Positions 38,102-53,100 of a stretch of DNA of 64,000 nt are shown here, one piece after another. How positions within the stretch are numbered: position 1 is the first letter of the stretch; each line of letters starts with the position of its first letter. The stretch is taken from contig NC_088789.1 in NCBI RefSeq assembly GCF_949628265.1, forward strand, positions 10,036,886 through 10,100,885, read 5' to 3'. The position numbers and the translations under genes are program-made. The notes beneath the pieces are model-generated. The model had not been told where the DNA came from and made no database searches. It saw nothing but the letters and a program-made list of their open reading frames with translations. This stretch comes from Cloeon dipterum. Lineage: Eukaryota; Arthropoda; Insecta; Ephemeroptera; Baetidae.

Positions 38102-41100
38102 TCACACAAATAGGGTCAATTGATTGTACAGCTCTTGCAGACAATGTTCCATCTGGGTCGCAGATGGTCTTTCCTGTGGATCTATTAACCAACAAAATGC
38201 CATGGCATCAAACCTGAAAACATAAACAAGAATCAAAAATTGGTCAAGCAGTGCATTTAAAAGGGACTCACAGTTTATTTGGACAATTAAGAGGATGGGC
38301 GAGTCTGTAACCCTTCTCCAGGTATTCTGACATCTCAAAGGGATCAATATCTGAGTAAGGAGCTTGCGCCAGTGTGACGATTTCCCACAGGAGGACTCCA
38401 AATGCCCACTAAAAGATCACGATTCAACGCTAATCCGTATTTGATTCCAGCCATTCTCTTACCATATCAGACTTAGTTGTGAACTCGTGGCGGTTCAGGG
38501 CTTCGATTGCCATCCATTTAATTGGTCGGTTGTCGTTGTCGCCCAGACAGTGGTAGTCCATTGGGAAGAGATCTCTAGCTAAAGCATTGTCGGCAATTTG
38601 TATCCTAAAATTGCCATCAATCCTGGAATAAGTCAGACAAATTTTTTTTTAAAAGGTTGAAATTTAAAATTTATTTTAGGTGCACAATAAATCGATTTCT
38701 CAGAAAGAAGAAAATCGTTTTTTAGCCTATCCTCCTTAACCTCCTTTTTGTCCCTATCCGCTGGAAAGGTGCGAAAACCAGCAAGAGGTGAGCTGAAGCC
38801 GGTGCGCCTCAAAGCCCGTTGGGCTTTTAGAGCATTTCGAGTCACTCAACTAACCACCTTTTGCTATCTCTGACATTGGGCAGCCAGTATTAGATCCCCG
38901 AAATGCTCAAGTTAATATCTCCCATTGCTTTGACACTCCTGAGCGAGCCAAAGTTTAATGCAATCGTTTATTTTAAAGCTAACTTAAATTTTTTTTCTAG
39001 GGTAGCACTTACATGCAATTTCTGGCAGCAATATCTTTGTGAATGATTTGCTTCCTATGCAAATAACGCATGGCTGCGTTGACCTGAAGGCCCATGTCCA
39101 CAAATTTCTGCGTGGTTATCATGTGAGACATGCCTCCGTCGCTATTGTAATGGCGACAGTTTAAGAGGAACCTGCATCAGGAAATATACAATTTATTAAG
39201 GAAAAAAAATACGTGTGGATGAAACTTGCCTCTTGAGATTTATGTGGCCCTTGTAAGGGTAAATAAGAAGGGGTATATTTTCGTCGAGAGACACCCCTCT
39301 CACTGCGAGCAAGTTTTGGTGAGTGAGGGCGTACAGGTACGTGCCCTCCTGCAGCAGTAAGTTGATCTGCACTTGAGATGCTTGGTCCACCACCGTCTTC
39401 ACGAGGACATCTTCCTCCTTCATGGTGAGCGCTTCAGCATAGGAGCCGAGGTAGACTCTTCCAAAGGTTCCCTCCTGCACCACGCTTTTTAGCCGTACGC
39501 GGCATCTGGAAAAGGTTGAATTAATTTCTCGCTCAAAACTTTTGAAATAGATATCTACCTCTGAATGGTGAGTTCGTTGATCCGTTCTGTAATATCGTGT
39601 GTCCGGTCGTCCCTGCTAGTGACGACTGAGGGCACCTGGCAAACCGAAGCAGCTGAAGCCGTTCCTCCGAGGACAGAGTGAGCCGACTCGTGGTGCCGAG
39701 ATGGCTGCCTCCTTGAAGAGTAGCTGGCGTAGCTACTGGCACCAGACTTGGCAGAGCTGGAGCCTGCAGGGGCGATGATTGGTACACCGTGGTGGAAATT
39801 GTTTGGCGACGGAGTGGGCACCACAGGGGCTGGCAGCGTGTAGGCTTTGGGGTGCAGCAGCGGTCCAGTCAGTTGGGAATTCGCAATCATGCGCGAGTCA
39901 CTGCAAAGGGACCAACATTGGGATTCAATTGAGATTTCCAAAGTCAAAAGAAAAAATAAAACAATGAATTTTAAATTTTTACTCTTAAATTTGTGCACAT
40001 GTAAAGTAAAAAACGTGTAAAGTAAAAATTGAGTTGCCAAATTTTAATTATATGCACAGCAAAAATTTTGTTGTTTGATAAAAACGATATTATAAATTAA
40101 TGTTTAGAACTCTCAATAATAACTGTTTTTGGGTGTTTCTAGGAGAAATTTGATAGTACGGTCTGCAACTTTGAAATTTTTGGTCGTGGTATTTTTTTAT
40201 TTTTTGATAATATGTTGTTGGAGTCATACAGAGAAAAACTCGAGATATTCATGATTTTGTGAACTGGCTGGCTTCTGATTTCACCCTGTTTTTCCGGGAA
40301 TGGTAATGCATTTTTTACAAACATTTGTGATTACAGCACCTCTAAATTTCAGACCATATCAAATCTCTCCTGAAACCACTTTTTTCATTTTAACTCAACA
40401 AATATTACAAATGTTGAGAATTTTCAATGAAAATTAAAGTTGGGAGATACTTACTGGATGACATCCTGGCGCCTGGACTTGTTTCTGTTTCTAGCGCAGC
40501 AAATTGATAAGAATACCGCAACAAAGACCAACAGGCCGAAAGCACACGCCGCGGCTGCGATAAACGGGTTGTTGTTCTCTGGCCCTGACGCTTCTGGAGA
40601 AGTGTCCACAGAGACATGCCCCGAGGAGAATTGAGACAAATCGTTGCTCTCAGACAAAGTAGATTTTCCTAAAAACATTAATAAGAATTTTAGTTTCCGA
40701 GTGTATCTTCCGCATGACTTTATACGTGTGAATCTACTAGTTTTGAAATATAAATTATATCTTGTCTTGAAGAATAGCTTACTTTGGAGGCAAAACTTCT
40801 TTCTCATCAAAGTGATCGCAGTGACAGTTTTCTTTTCACTAGTAACGTTGATGGAAATGTTGACATCCACCTCAGCGTCGAGATTGCCAGTGCAGGGCAA
40901 CACCACTTTGAAGATCTCCTGCTCCGTTGGCACGAAACCCACCGTTGTGATGTTGGCAGTTGGCCGATCCAAGGCGTTTTGGTTGGAAACAACGTCTATT
41001 GAAAGAGAGTATGGCATCTGAAACAAAAATGCATGTTTGAGAAACATGATTGATTGAAATTGGATAATCAGGACTGGGTAATATTGAATTGCGCCGTAAA

Positions 41101-44100
41101 TCAGAGTAAATTGACTCTTTTGTTTTGGCAGAGCTCACGGGATAACAAAAGTCTAGCCATCCATTGACTCTTTGACCCGCTGCTTCAATTGGCGTGAACT
41201 CTCCCAGAGGAAGTAAATGATGCCAAAAAGGGGACCACCCTGGGATCCGTCACCGCGTCGAAATCATACGAATCGAGACGTCAAATAAAGCGTACTCGAT
41301 CAATCACAATAATTGCCACCCGCCGCACTCGAAAAAGGAATAATATATACAATCGAGTCTACATTTCACGCCTCGTCACCTCGAGCATGTAATTACTCGG
41401 GCGCATAAAGCACGCATGCAGAGGACCACGCTATAAAATTAATCACAAAGAAAAATCTCCTCGGCACACAACGGCGTGCACTGACGTCACGATTTAATTC
41501 GATTCAGTCGGATTTCGAGAAGCGCGCGGCCTCTCATCTCGATCGTGAAAAGATCCAGGTGCGCTAGTCGGATTTGAAAAAATAAGCGGAGGTGTGATGG
41601 AGACCCTCGTGGGGTGCGATGTTTGGACAGCCGCATTTATTTTGTGACTGCTGAATAAAAATACAGTCGCTGTTCTCTGCTGCTGTATATTTAAAATGCT
41701 CCGCTGGTCCACTTGGGCACTTTATTCACACGCGCGGGGTCTGCATTCATTTGAATATTGTGGGCTGACTCGAGTCCAGGACGGCGCGTTTGTTTGGACG
41801 CGCGCTGCTCGGGCCACAAACAGTCAACATCTGCACCATCGAGAAAATGGAAATGCGGCTGAGATGCATAATTATTCTGACGCTGTTCACGAAATTGAAT
41901 TTAGGCAGCAGAGGTCATCAATTAGCATTTCAAAATGCCGGTTATATAGAAGCAGGCAGCGTATTTTTTTATATTCAAAGAGAGAAGGAAAATGAAACAG
42001 GATCTAAAGTAGAAAATTTCTCACAACACTCGCTCCTCTCATATTTTTTCTTTTTTAACGCGAATTCTGAGGAAACCAATTCGTCTTTTTGTTGCGACTG
42101 TTTATGACTTGACTTTGGCGCCAAGCAAAAAGACGACAAATAATAGACGAGAACAAGGCAGTGCACGCGGTGCTTTGTCATTTTACTTAGCAAAAAGCCT
42201 CTCGCTAAAATTGAACAAAACGGAATGGCCGGCGGCGCTTCGCCGGAGACGCTTATTAGTATCAATTTTCCGTCTGCGCAAACTACTTTTTAACCATCTC
42301 CCGTGGCCATTATGTTGCCATTACGATTGTCAGTATGTTGTGTTGCTGATGTCGCAAAGCAGCGGATGATTTCTTGCGCTTTTCCATTCTCAAATAAATA
42401 ATAATGAATGCTCTTTTGTGTGCGCACAGCGTCAGGCACGGCCGCCTAGTGAAAATAAACACACGCTGCATAAAAAGCACCAACTCATTTGAGCGATCTG
42501 TCAGGTACGAATGCGTACGTGAACCATAAAATAAACATTAAGCGTCGTTTAATAACTCATCATTCACCAGTCATTATTACTCTGCTCCTCTTCCCCACTC
42601 GGCCCGTTTGGCCCGGCGAAAAGAAAAAAAACACCAGCCATCACTCAGTTAGCCATCATTAGCGGGAATAATTTATGAGTCTTGCGTGAACCGGTGTTCT
42701 CAGAGCAATGGAAAAATAATAACTTCTGACTCACGGTTTTACACCACAGGCACGAAATTCGCCATGTATGGTCGTGTTTTTAGGTTTTTCCACGAACCCG
42801 ATATTTCGGAATTATATCAACCTTCCCATTTTAATTTTAAAATTGTTAGAACGTAAACTACTGTCAAAAAATAATGAACCAAATGTATTTATTTGCTTCA
42901 TGTGAACTAGGATAGCTAAGGCAGCATTAGTAAATATAACGTATTCAAAATGATCCCCTGAAAATAATTCGCTATAACTGGATAACAATATTTTGAATTG
43001 AATTTATTTGAAGGAAATTTATTTTTTAAACTGATTCATGGATGAAAAAATTGTACTTGCGGAATTGGTAAACGCGAGCTATGTTGCAAAACTCACATTA
43101 GCATTTCGTCAAATCGTAGTATATTTAAATTAACTAATTTATTTTGTGTGTTGTCTAGCCAGGAACGGCAAAAAACTCAGAATTCTCAATAAGATTTCCT
43201 TAAGTTATTTTAAATCTTATACTTCTCCTTAGTTTATTTTCATTAACGATGCTGTTTGAAATTAATTTGCAGTAAACATCCGCACGACTTGCTTAAAAAA
43301 AAGCTGCCAAGACTCAGCAGTAGTATGTAAATCTGTCAAGAGAGACTGCTTTGACTTTATACTGACGCTGCTAAATGAGAAAAAAAATCCTCGACGGAGT
43401 GCAGCGAGTTGTGTGTTTGCGGAGGGCGAAGGACCAAAAGAGACAGACTTCTTGTCTTCTCGTGTGTGCACATGTAAAAAGCTCAGAGCAAGCCTATCGG
43501 ACTCCCACTATCTGACACAGACTGTGATGTATAGACGGTGGGTGACAAAAGTAACCGCACAACCACCTCTCTTTACATAAAAAGTAGTCTTGGGAGAGAG
43601 CGACAGAAACGTCCGTCCCGAAAGCGAGATGAGAGATAAAAAGACGCCTACTCGCGGTCGTGGCTGCTGCTGCTTCTTAACGAGAACACCACCGGGTGTT
43701 AACTCGTCTTGTAGGCAAATAAATTAAAAACTTATCGATTCCATCATTTCTGCCTCGAGAATAACACGGGGCCAGTTTTGTTCGGCGAAACGCACATTTA
43801 CATACGTAAGGCGGAGAGTCGAGCCAGTTCGGCTCGGCCGCAGCTGTCAATTAGCAGGGATCCGAGGCGCGCTCTTTTTTATTCAATTATTTAATCCTCG
43901 CCGGAATGCTAATCAGCCGGCTGGACGAGCTGGATGTAAAATATTTGTACGCGATACTTTATGGTGCCCGCTTGCCCTGCTGTCGGTCGTTCTTGGCTCA
44001 AAACACGGCACTTGCCAATAAATTATAATCGCAATCGGATAGCTGTTGCCTGCGCAAGAACTAATTTCGATTTTTGAGCATGAAAGGTGCTGACTTATGC

Positions 44101-47100
44101 GATTATGGATAAACTTTTACGTGTTTGACGAGAGAAAAATAATTAATTTTTGGACTCGGCTCTCGTCAATCTGCTTTTATAATTAAAAATGCAATTTTAA
44201 TTTACGAGAAAAGAATAGCAGAGAACGTGGTTTCTGGTTTAAGAATTTTCATCTTCTTCCATCTGCATTAGCATTAATACATTTTTTTAATAAATATTCA
44301 AACTGAGCAAAATTTAATTTAATTCAAACAAGTAGTTTATTTATTCAAAAGAAGTTATATTTAAAAGCGCGATTTTTCACGTGAGCTGCCCATTAAGAAA
44401 ACGGTTATCGAAAACCAGTGTCAAACACGGACACACCGCCCTGTCGCGCACTAGGCTTGTCGAATTAATTTATATTTGTGTATGTACATATTTACTCTGG
44501 AGGAAAACCGGCAGCTCGTCTCCAGCACGTGTGAAAGGCAACTCTCGGCGAAAAACTGTTTTTAAAAAAGGGCTTATCTTGAAGCGTTTATCAGTTGTGT
44601 TTGGCTCCGAATTATTTATATATTGACACATCACGAATGACAGCCCATTTCACACATAACAAGAGCGTGTCCCAGTAATTTTTAATACAGGAAGCTTTTG
44701 GATTTTTATCACCTCAAGGTGCTGAGAAATCGGAGAAGAGTGCGTCATTTTTGTCAGACTGGAAGAGATTAGAGCGCTTTATCATCTCACTCGCCAGTCT
44801 CGAGGTGTCAAACGTGTCAAAATGTTGAGCTTTATTTTCATTATCGCGCGCTCTCCACCGAGGCCCAGCTAGATGTTTGACTTTGGAATTATGAAACGGA
44901 CACGATTTTTTAGCTCGCTCGATTGATTTCTGGGAACTCTGAGCGCACCTTTCAAGTCAAAATGGTTTTGACGTCGTTTTATCAGTCACCTCGCATTCAT
45001 CTGCTCATTTAAATACGCTATTGACAGACTCTCTTTTTGAAAGACATCTGGCTTAATAGCTACTGGATTTATTTTCGTTATTTCACTCTTAGATAAAGTA
45101 AAATTTGAAAAGTTTCATGGATGTAGCAAATTTTCCCATCTATTATGGAGATCACAGAATCAAAAGAGCGCACGAAGGAAATTTTTTGTTTCAGCCGAAT
45201 CTGAATTTTAGTTAAATTTAGGACTCAAACTAATTTCACGTTTGCCAGTCTTTACATCTTACATCTGGCATTGTTTATTACTTGAGACGTCGAATGTTAA
45301 AAATATCAAATTTCAACAGCTATTTAAACATTATTAAATCTAATCTGTGATCATATTACATTACAGCAAAAATAAAAACGAGTAACGAAATATGGTGACA
45401 GAAAGCAACGAATTTTTCCCGTGGGTTTTGTTTGGTGCTCCAACCAACAGTGAGAATCAGCGGAACAATTCCGTGTGATATCAGTGCACCGGACGCTCTA
45501 TCCACCTGCACGTCAGAGAAATCGATCACTCCAGCAAACCCTTTCTTCCCACGGTGCACAAAAAAGCTTGGCTTCCAGTAATTAGATTAGCGTTTTTGTC
45601 GAGCAGCCATTGCGACAAGAGACAACAAGGCTCTTAACACCTTTTACACGACAGGATTAAAATGCGATTTATTAGAGAAAAACTGATATTTCTTGATGAA
45701 AAAGTTTTTAAAAATTGATATTTCTGTCTCAATATGGAATTTTGAATTCAATTTTTTTTCTCTAATAAATTTTTAATAAAATAGATGTCAAGGGGAAAAT
45801 CAAAACCGAAATTTTTTTGTTGTTTTTCAAAATTGACGTTAAGCTTGGTTCTATATAACATCATAATATAAATGAAAATCAACTAATTCTAGACTGAGTT
45901 TCAGCACTGTCATTTATTTTCAAGAATTGGTCAGTGAAAAGTTGAATTTTCGAATGTGCTTTCCTGGTAATTTGACTTGAAGACGCGGACACGCGAGAAT
46001 GCATCCGGGAAACTTTTCCTGCGCTGCAGCGTTAAAGTGCCACCTGGAGCCGGCCGGTGTCGCCCTGTCAGTTCCGCTGAGCGATTTTTCGGATGCCTTT
46101 CTCGTGCACAGCACAGTGATTGAGCTCGGCAGAAGCATGTTTAATTATCGGTGGTGGCGCAGCAACGCGCGCGGTGACGCTGCATCTTATCTGCGGCTCA
46201 ACAGAGCGGCACCGTCTCTTATCCACACACATTGTGCCGCTAACAACGTGCACTAAAAAGCGGCATCACGGAATGCTTTGAGAGACAACTCTTGCCCCTT
46301 CTCTTTTCTTTCCAATGAAACACAATTTATTTCAGTTTAAATTAGATTTTGATACATTTTTTCTCTCTCTCTCCCGCTCGCTCGCTCTGCTCCTTGGGCT
46401 ACAATATGCTGAATAGACAGACCTTCGCCGGCTGGACCACACTATGTGCACGCCTCGAGATCTCTTTTGACTCTTTCTCGTTTTCTCTGCGCCACATATA
46501 TATATATAGCTGGATGCCGCGGCATTCCTCCTCGCGTGTGTGTTAAATCGTAATGAGATTCCTCTCGCTGCCACGTCCATATGTACATGCTGTTGTGTTA
46601 ACCATTTTGGTGCACGCTTTTATTCAGCACATCTGCACATATGTACACCAGCAGTAATGAGATTTGAGTCCATTCTCGAAGAGGGGTGGACTTCATTCTC
46701 CCTCGAAACGCGAGTAAAATCAACAATTTCTGTTCAGAACTGGCATCATGTCAAATGTCACGACCCTACAAAAGTGCATTAAAGAAATATTTAACAGCAT
46801 AAATACTGCAAAAGCCATTTCTGTAGAGCAGCATCGATGCTAGATAAAGTTGAGAAACAACAAAGAACTTGAAATCTCTCTGCTGCTATGAAAACGGGCG
46901 TTTCTCTTCCGTCGACCCTCAGACAGGCGCGAAAAAAGGAAATAATTGGCATCAATCGTTTCTCTCTCGAGCAACAGGTCTAGGCTTCAGATGTGTCAGG
47001 CTTTTATTTATAAAAAGTGGGCGATTTTCATCGCAGCAGCGCGAGCGTGACAGTGAATTACTTACATCGCCGAGAGAATCTCGTGTATTTATTTTATTCA

Positions 47101-50100
47101 GGCAGGCAGGCAGGCAGAAAGATCACGAGGACTATGAGGACCTGAGGAGATGACCCTCGTAATTCGAGGTGACAAGATAAATGGGCGCAACAATCAATAC
47201 ACGCGGTGTGGGAGCGAGCGCTTTTTCTCCTGCTGCCTCCACAGTGTAAATAACAAAATATCTTGACTCAATATCGCGTTTTCCTTAAGGTAAACATCAC
47301 GACCGTGCGCGTTTTATTTTCGTTCACTGAAGAGGAGAAGAAGAGACTTCTTTCTGACACAGGTTTTCATTCTGGGCAGGCACGGGGACGAATGGAAATT
47401 ATGGTAGTTTGTTCTTTTGTGACAGAAACGCGTAGTGTAAATACGCACCAGCAGGGAAAGAGCGAGTGACTTCATTTTTAGATATTCCAAGCATGACTTT
47501 AAATAATCACACGGAACCATACCTGAGGAAAAAGTGCGCAGCCACGAGAGAATTACGTGCTCCTGTGGCAACGGCTGTGACACGAATAATTTTAAGCTTG
47601 CTCCGCCTTTGGATGCAGAAGGGTTGAGCCAAAAATGCATATTTGAGATGAAGGTGATGTCTCAATTCCGAAGTCAAAATTTCACTATTAAGGGTCTCAT
47701 TGTCAGTGGTCGGATAGGAATTTGACCCGTCTGTTGCGGCTTTTGTGTCAGTTTCAGCAGTGACGCTGGGCCCGAGATTTTTTTCACGGAAAAGCCACAA
47801 AAGAGCTGTGTGAGTGTTGTTGTTTCTCAGCCCCTTTTTTGTACTTTTGATTTGTGGTCGAGTCCGTGATATCGAAGATACGGGCCGGGAGAACGCGTAT
47901 GTTACTTGAGATTGCCCGCCCGCCAGCCTCAACGTTTCTCCGTTTTTATTCAGTATTTTTCTCCGTGCGCGCAGAGCCACAACCTTGAAGGCGCAGGCGA
48001 GTAACCCGAGATGCGCAGGTGAGGCTCTTGTTAGTCGCCAAGATCAGTGTTTCTGATCTTTTTGCAGCGAAATTTATGTCCGCCGCCGAGAAGTTCTGCT
48101 TGTAAAATTAATAAACGTCATTGCGTAAAAATGTCAAGTGTTGGGTTTCTATTTGAATAACCCGCGAAGCAGCCGCAAATGACGAGGGAATTTTCACTCG
48201 CTCGCAACTCGCAACCCTTTCCCAGCGCTAACAAAAGCGACGGCGGCCGCACAGCGTGTGGAATTATTTTTTATTTCATCGTGATGCACTCTTGGGTTCG
48301 TCAATTCCGTAGATTTTACGCCGGCCGCTGCTTTTTATGCGTCTGTTGCACCGATGGGAAAATTTATTTAACTTTTTTTTTAATATCTCGCTCGTGCGTC
48401 GTTTGACAGCACACTCCATGCAGCGCTGCGTACAATAAACAAAGGATGATTTTGGAATTAATGCTGGCGCGGTTTGCGTTTCTAATTAAATGAGCATACT
48501 CTGGCAGCTTGAATGAGGCATTAAACAAAGTGGAATTTGCTCTTTATTGCCGTGTAACATTTTTATCACCCCCCGTAGAACTGTTCTTTCCGAAGCTAAA
48601 TATTCATAAGCAGGGAAACAATTGCGCTCGTTTGTTTTTACAAATTTAAATCACCGCATATGGGAATACAAACCTCGAGTACTTCTATCTGCAAGTGAAA
48701 TTCTTTACATAAAATACGGCTTGAGAAACCTCCGATTAAAAAGTCAAATCACCAAATTTAAGAGTCGCGAATGCAATGTGGGAGACAAATTTCTCATATT
48801 AATGAATATTCATACACATTTTCACTATGTATTTGGAATAGCTTCACATGAATTTTTTGGGCTTGTGAACCGTTTATGAGGCAGTGTCCTCGCAACTGTT
48901 GCTTTTCCTTGTTTATCCTGCAGTTGAACGCAATCAATCGTTCTCAATGACCAGTTATGAGTCAAAAATCCCTACAGCTGCGTCATGGATTTCATTTTAC
49001 AGGTAGCCACTGCAGATGAGGCCCGAGGGACTGAATCAAAACCAAAAACAGCAGCGGCTGTTCTGTAGGAGAACGTGCTTCAATAGTTTCCTCTTTAAAT
49101 TTCCACTTGAACCTACCATTTTTTATGAGAGAAACAGAATAGAGCCATTTACAAATTTTTGGCTTCACAAGGCTATTTTACCAATATTACTAACTTTATT
49201 CCAAGTTGATTCCTTTGTTTCATGAACTGACGTATGAAATGTTCATTACAGAATAAAATTTTCCAACCCTCTATGTCCAAGTGGAGTTTGCTGCCAACAG
49301 GACTCGGGATAGAGCCGTCTAAGTCAGTGCAGCAATCGTCGGTGGCAATTAACGCTACGGCGATAACAAGAGGCGGCTCAATTTTCGCACAATTGCAATT
49401 CCGAGAAGGCCGAAAAGCCGCAGCGGCGCTCGGACAATCGGCCGGGCAGCCTGCTGGAACGGCCGCGCGGCGGAATTAGCATTTTCAGGCGGCGTGCGCA
49501 TTTTTTGAAAAATCATCCATCACAGCGATCACGAGTCGCCGGCTGACGCAGCACAAATTCGCCGACGCCCGCGGATCACACCGTATATATTTATCCGTAC
49601 GATATTTATTTGCCCAACAAAAGCGGCCGCTTCTCTCGCGTGATTACGGCGGTGAAGCGGCCGTAAAGTCGCCGCTTTTGTGCAAAGCGCCGATTCGATC
49701 GGAGACGCGGAGAGATGCGGCAGCGCCAGCATCGAGTTTGATTGTTGTTGCATCATTGAGCGTGGAATATTGTGTGATATTATTTATTTATGGAACACAG
49801 CGCACGACCTCCATTTCAGCACGCGGCGGGAACTTTTCTCATTAAACATACGCACTCGGAATGGGAGACGGCGAGAAGGAGAAGAAGAAACTCGAAGCTG
49901 CAGCTATTTCATATTTTATCATGACTCAGCAACAGGGAAAAAAATAAAAAGTGAGAGAAAACAAGCAACTCTTATTCCCTTTCGCCTGTGCTGTTTGAGT
50001 TGCTCGGGCTGAAAAGTACTTGAGGAAATTGTGGGATGAGTGACTTCCAGAGGTGACAGGCGTCTCGGACACCTGCTCTAGGGTCCTCGGCAGCAAAAGC

Positions 50101-53100
50101 AGCAGTAACAAAAAATGGTGAGAAAAGTAAATAATCTCGAGTTTGTGAAGCTCCAGGGATAAGTGGCGACGAGTTTATCTTGACATCTGCATGGATGAAA
50201 AAGCAAAATAATTGCACTTTTCGCTGATCATCCGTGCAAATGCGCGCGGCGACAAAAAAAAAGCAAGTTTTTTGTGACGTTGGATGGTTAAATAAACGAG
50301 ACGAGCCTGACTGTGCGTGTAGGATCCAAGCGTCGCAAACTCGACGCTACCCTCATGCGTTGGAGCGAGAAGGTTATCCAGCAGCCAGCCGCGACTGCTG
50401 GGTGTCAAGTATTCACGCCTCCGTTCCATTATTCGGCCATCCAGATCGGTTTCTCAACCCTTTTGTTCGAGTCTTCCTGCGTGCACGCTCAGCCCACACA
50501 AAAGGAAAGAACCCGCTTTTCGTGTCGCGCAATTTTTCCCTCGGCGGCGCGAAGGAGAATGCGAAAACTCGAGCCAGCCTGCTTGTTCGATTCGGCAGAC
50601 AATGGAACCGGCTCCAACGGTCCATTATTTTGCCAGAAACAACGTTTACAAATAGGCAAAATCAAGAGTGACAGACATTGATGGTCCTCCCTGCTGCGGC
50701 CACGCGTGTAAGTTTTCGCTGCTTTTCTCGAGCACAATATGAAACGTCTGCGCTCTGCACGTCGAATTCGGATCTCGACATTACATATATTTTAATGCGC
50801 CGCGAGAATGTACAGCTGACACGTTTCATTTTTATAAATCCGAAAGAGAACACGACACGAAAACTTCTTACAAGTGTCAAGATTGATTACTTTTCCAATC
50901 TAGCTAGCATCGCTATTTTTCTCTTTCTCTCTCTCTGATGTTCCCACGACGCAGGAATCGAGAAACAGACGCGTTGCATTGTCTAATTATACTCAGCCGA
51001 GCTAAAATTCATGAGAGTAAATATCAAAATGTTTATCAACAACGACAGGAAGTATTAATAACAGAAATAAACGCGTGTCACAGTCTCTTTCCCTCGATGC
51101 CTGCATTTTAATGAAAGATAATTACTTCATCTACATAATGTTGGTGCCCACTCCAATTGACTCTGTCACATTTATCAATAACAATCTGTCAAGCTAATAA
51201 ACACAGCACATGCCGCGCGCGCAGCTTTCACGGTAATTTAAGTTGACCAGCAAGCAGCGGGCGGAAAGACACATGCGAGCGACGCCGAGCATTGTTTTTA
51301 TTAAAACACTACATCAAGTTGTCATTGAGTCGGCCAAGTGCGTTGGCTGCCTGCTCGGTAAAAAATGGCCTGTCCCACTTTGATGGACAATGGCAGATAT
51401 GCAGCAGATAAATTGTCGAGCCGAGGCATTCATCAAAAGTGGTGCCCTTTGCCTTTGAGTTTTGCAATTGAAATGTTCCGGCAGAGAAATTGATATTTAT
51501 GACGGTGAATTTTTTCATTTTAATGAAATTCAGCAGCTGCTGCTATATATGACGAGTTTGATTATATTAAACGAATGACGTTTTTATGAATAGCATGCGG
51601 GATCGGCAATCGACCATTTCGTTATATCGAAGGATTGATCGCAATTTCATAACCAAATACTGTAGCTTTTTGTTGCCAAGTAAAATATGTTGCAAAAATT
51701 GTTTTTGGTGCCACCCTACGAGGCCCGTGCAGCAGTCGTTTGCGAATAAAAGCTTAGGCAGTATTTTATCTTCGTGTGGATGTTTTATTGTCACCCGACA
51801 GTAAGGCAGGATGAGTTATAACCACCTAATGCTTTCATTTTGCCATTCACTATCTCGTATTTTTGCAGTCGCTGCGAGTACTATTTAATCCTCACGCGGA
51901 GAGGAAATGCAATGCGAGAGAGGGTAACAGAATACCAGCCAGCGAATATTCATTTACGCCAAGGGGTGCCATTTTAGACTGGCTGCTGGCTTTTTGTGTC
52001 GTGTGCATGTGTGTCTGAGCAATATTCATTTGTTCGAGTGCGTGTGCGTGCAGACACTCGAAATACACACACAAAAAGCTGAAATATTGCACACACACGC
52101 GTCGTCTGCAGATCACACAGCGCGAATTATGATGATTTTGGGGGTAAAACCAGCACCCCTGCTTACCAATTAAATTTTAATCTTCGGCCTGAAAACGTCA
52201 CGTGAGGTGTGTTTAATTGAATAAAGCCACCCCTCGGTGAGCACAAAAAATTGAGCTCTAAATCATTATTAAAAATGAGCAGGAAAGAATCCCGTAAATT
52301 CCTGGATTTGCATTAAAAAAGGAATGCAACCCTCGTGAGCCAACACCCTGTTTTATGGCGGATATCAAACGCCGAAAATCTCCCCTTTTGGCGTTCTGGC
52401 GGGAAAGAAATTTGGAGGAATTTCGAAAGGGACGTGCAAATGACCACTCGAGGGTTGTTTTGCAGAACAGCAAAGGTTATTACTTTCCACTTATAGCATC
52501 GGCGTGGGGCCAGAATTTTGCGGTCATTCTCTACGCTCATTGCTATTCTAGCCACCGAAATCAGCAGACTATTGTCCGACGGAGGGATTAATTGCGCGAA
52601 TGAATGATTCATTTGCGGGCGGGGTGAATCAGGCGGCTGATGAGGGGTTGCCATCGGTCGTTACAAGCACCTGTTTTCGTAAAGCCACAGTCGCGTTTGC
52701 AGCAGCAGCAGTTGGAAACTTCGGGCGTGCGTTTCAACCGCTATGCAGCCGTCTCTGCTGTTTTTTATTAATCCTATAAAATTCGTTGAAAGAATTTATG
52801 GCTAATAAAGGGAGGGAATGAGCGAGCCTCGTTAAACGAGCAGGAATCCAGAGTGCCGCTTTTGTGAAAGGAGGAGACAGTCCTCAACTTTTTCCAACGT
52901 GCCTTTTAACCTCAAGCACGCGCTCTGAAAAGTGACTTTTTAAATTGTCGATATAAATTGTGCCTTTGTGGGGATAGAAACGAATTGCCCTTCTGCTAGA
53001 CATTTGGTTCAGTTTAAAATTGAAGGCTGAATAAGCGAGGAGGAAATAACAAATTTATTTTCTATTCCTGGACAGCTTTAATAGCCAGAACGAATATAAA

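Noticed and set aside
52629-52680. CTGATGA at 52629 and another at 54834 as possible ribozymes
   Set aside because: Neither is followed by a paired stem and GAAA at the needed distance.
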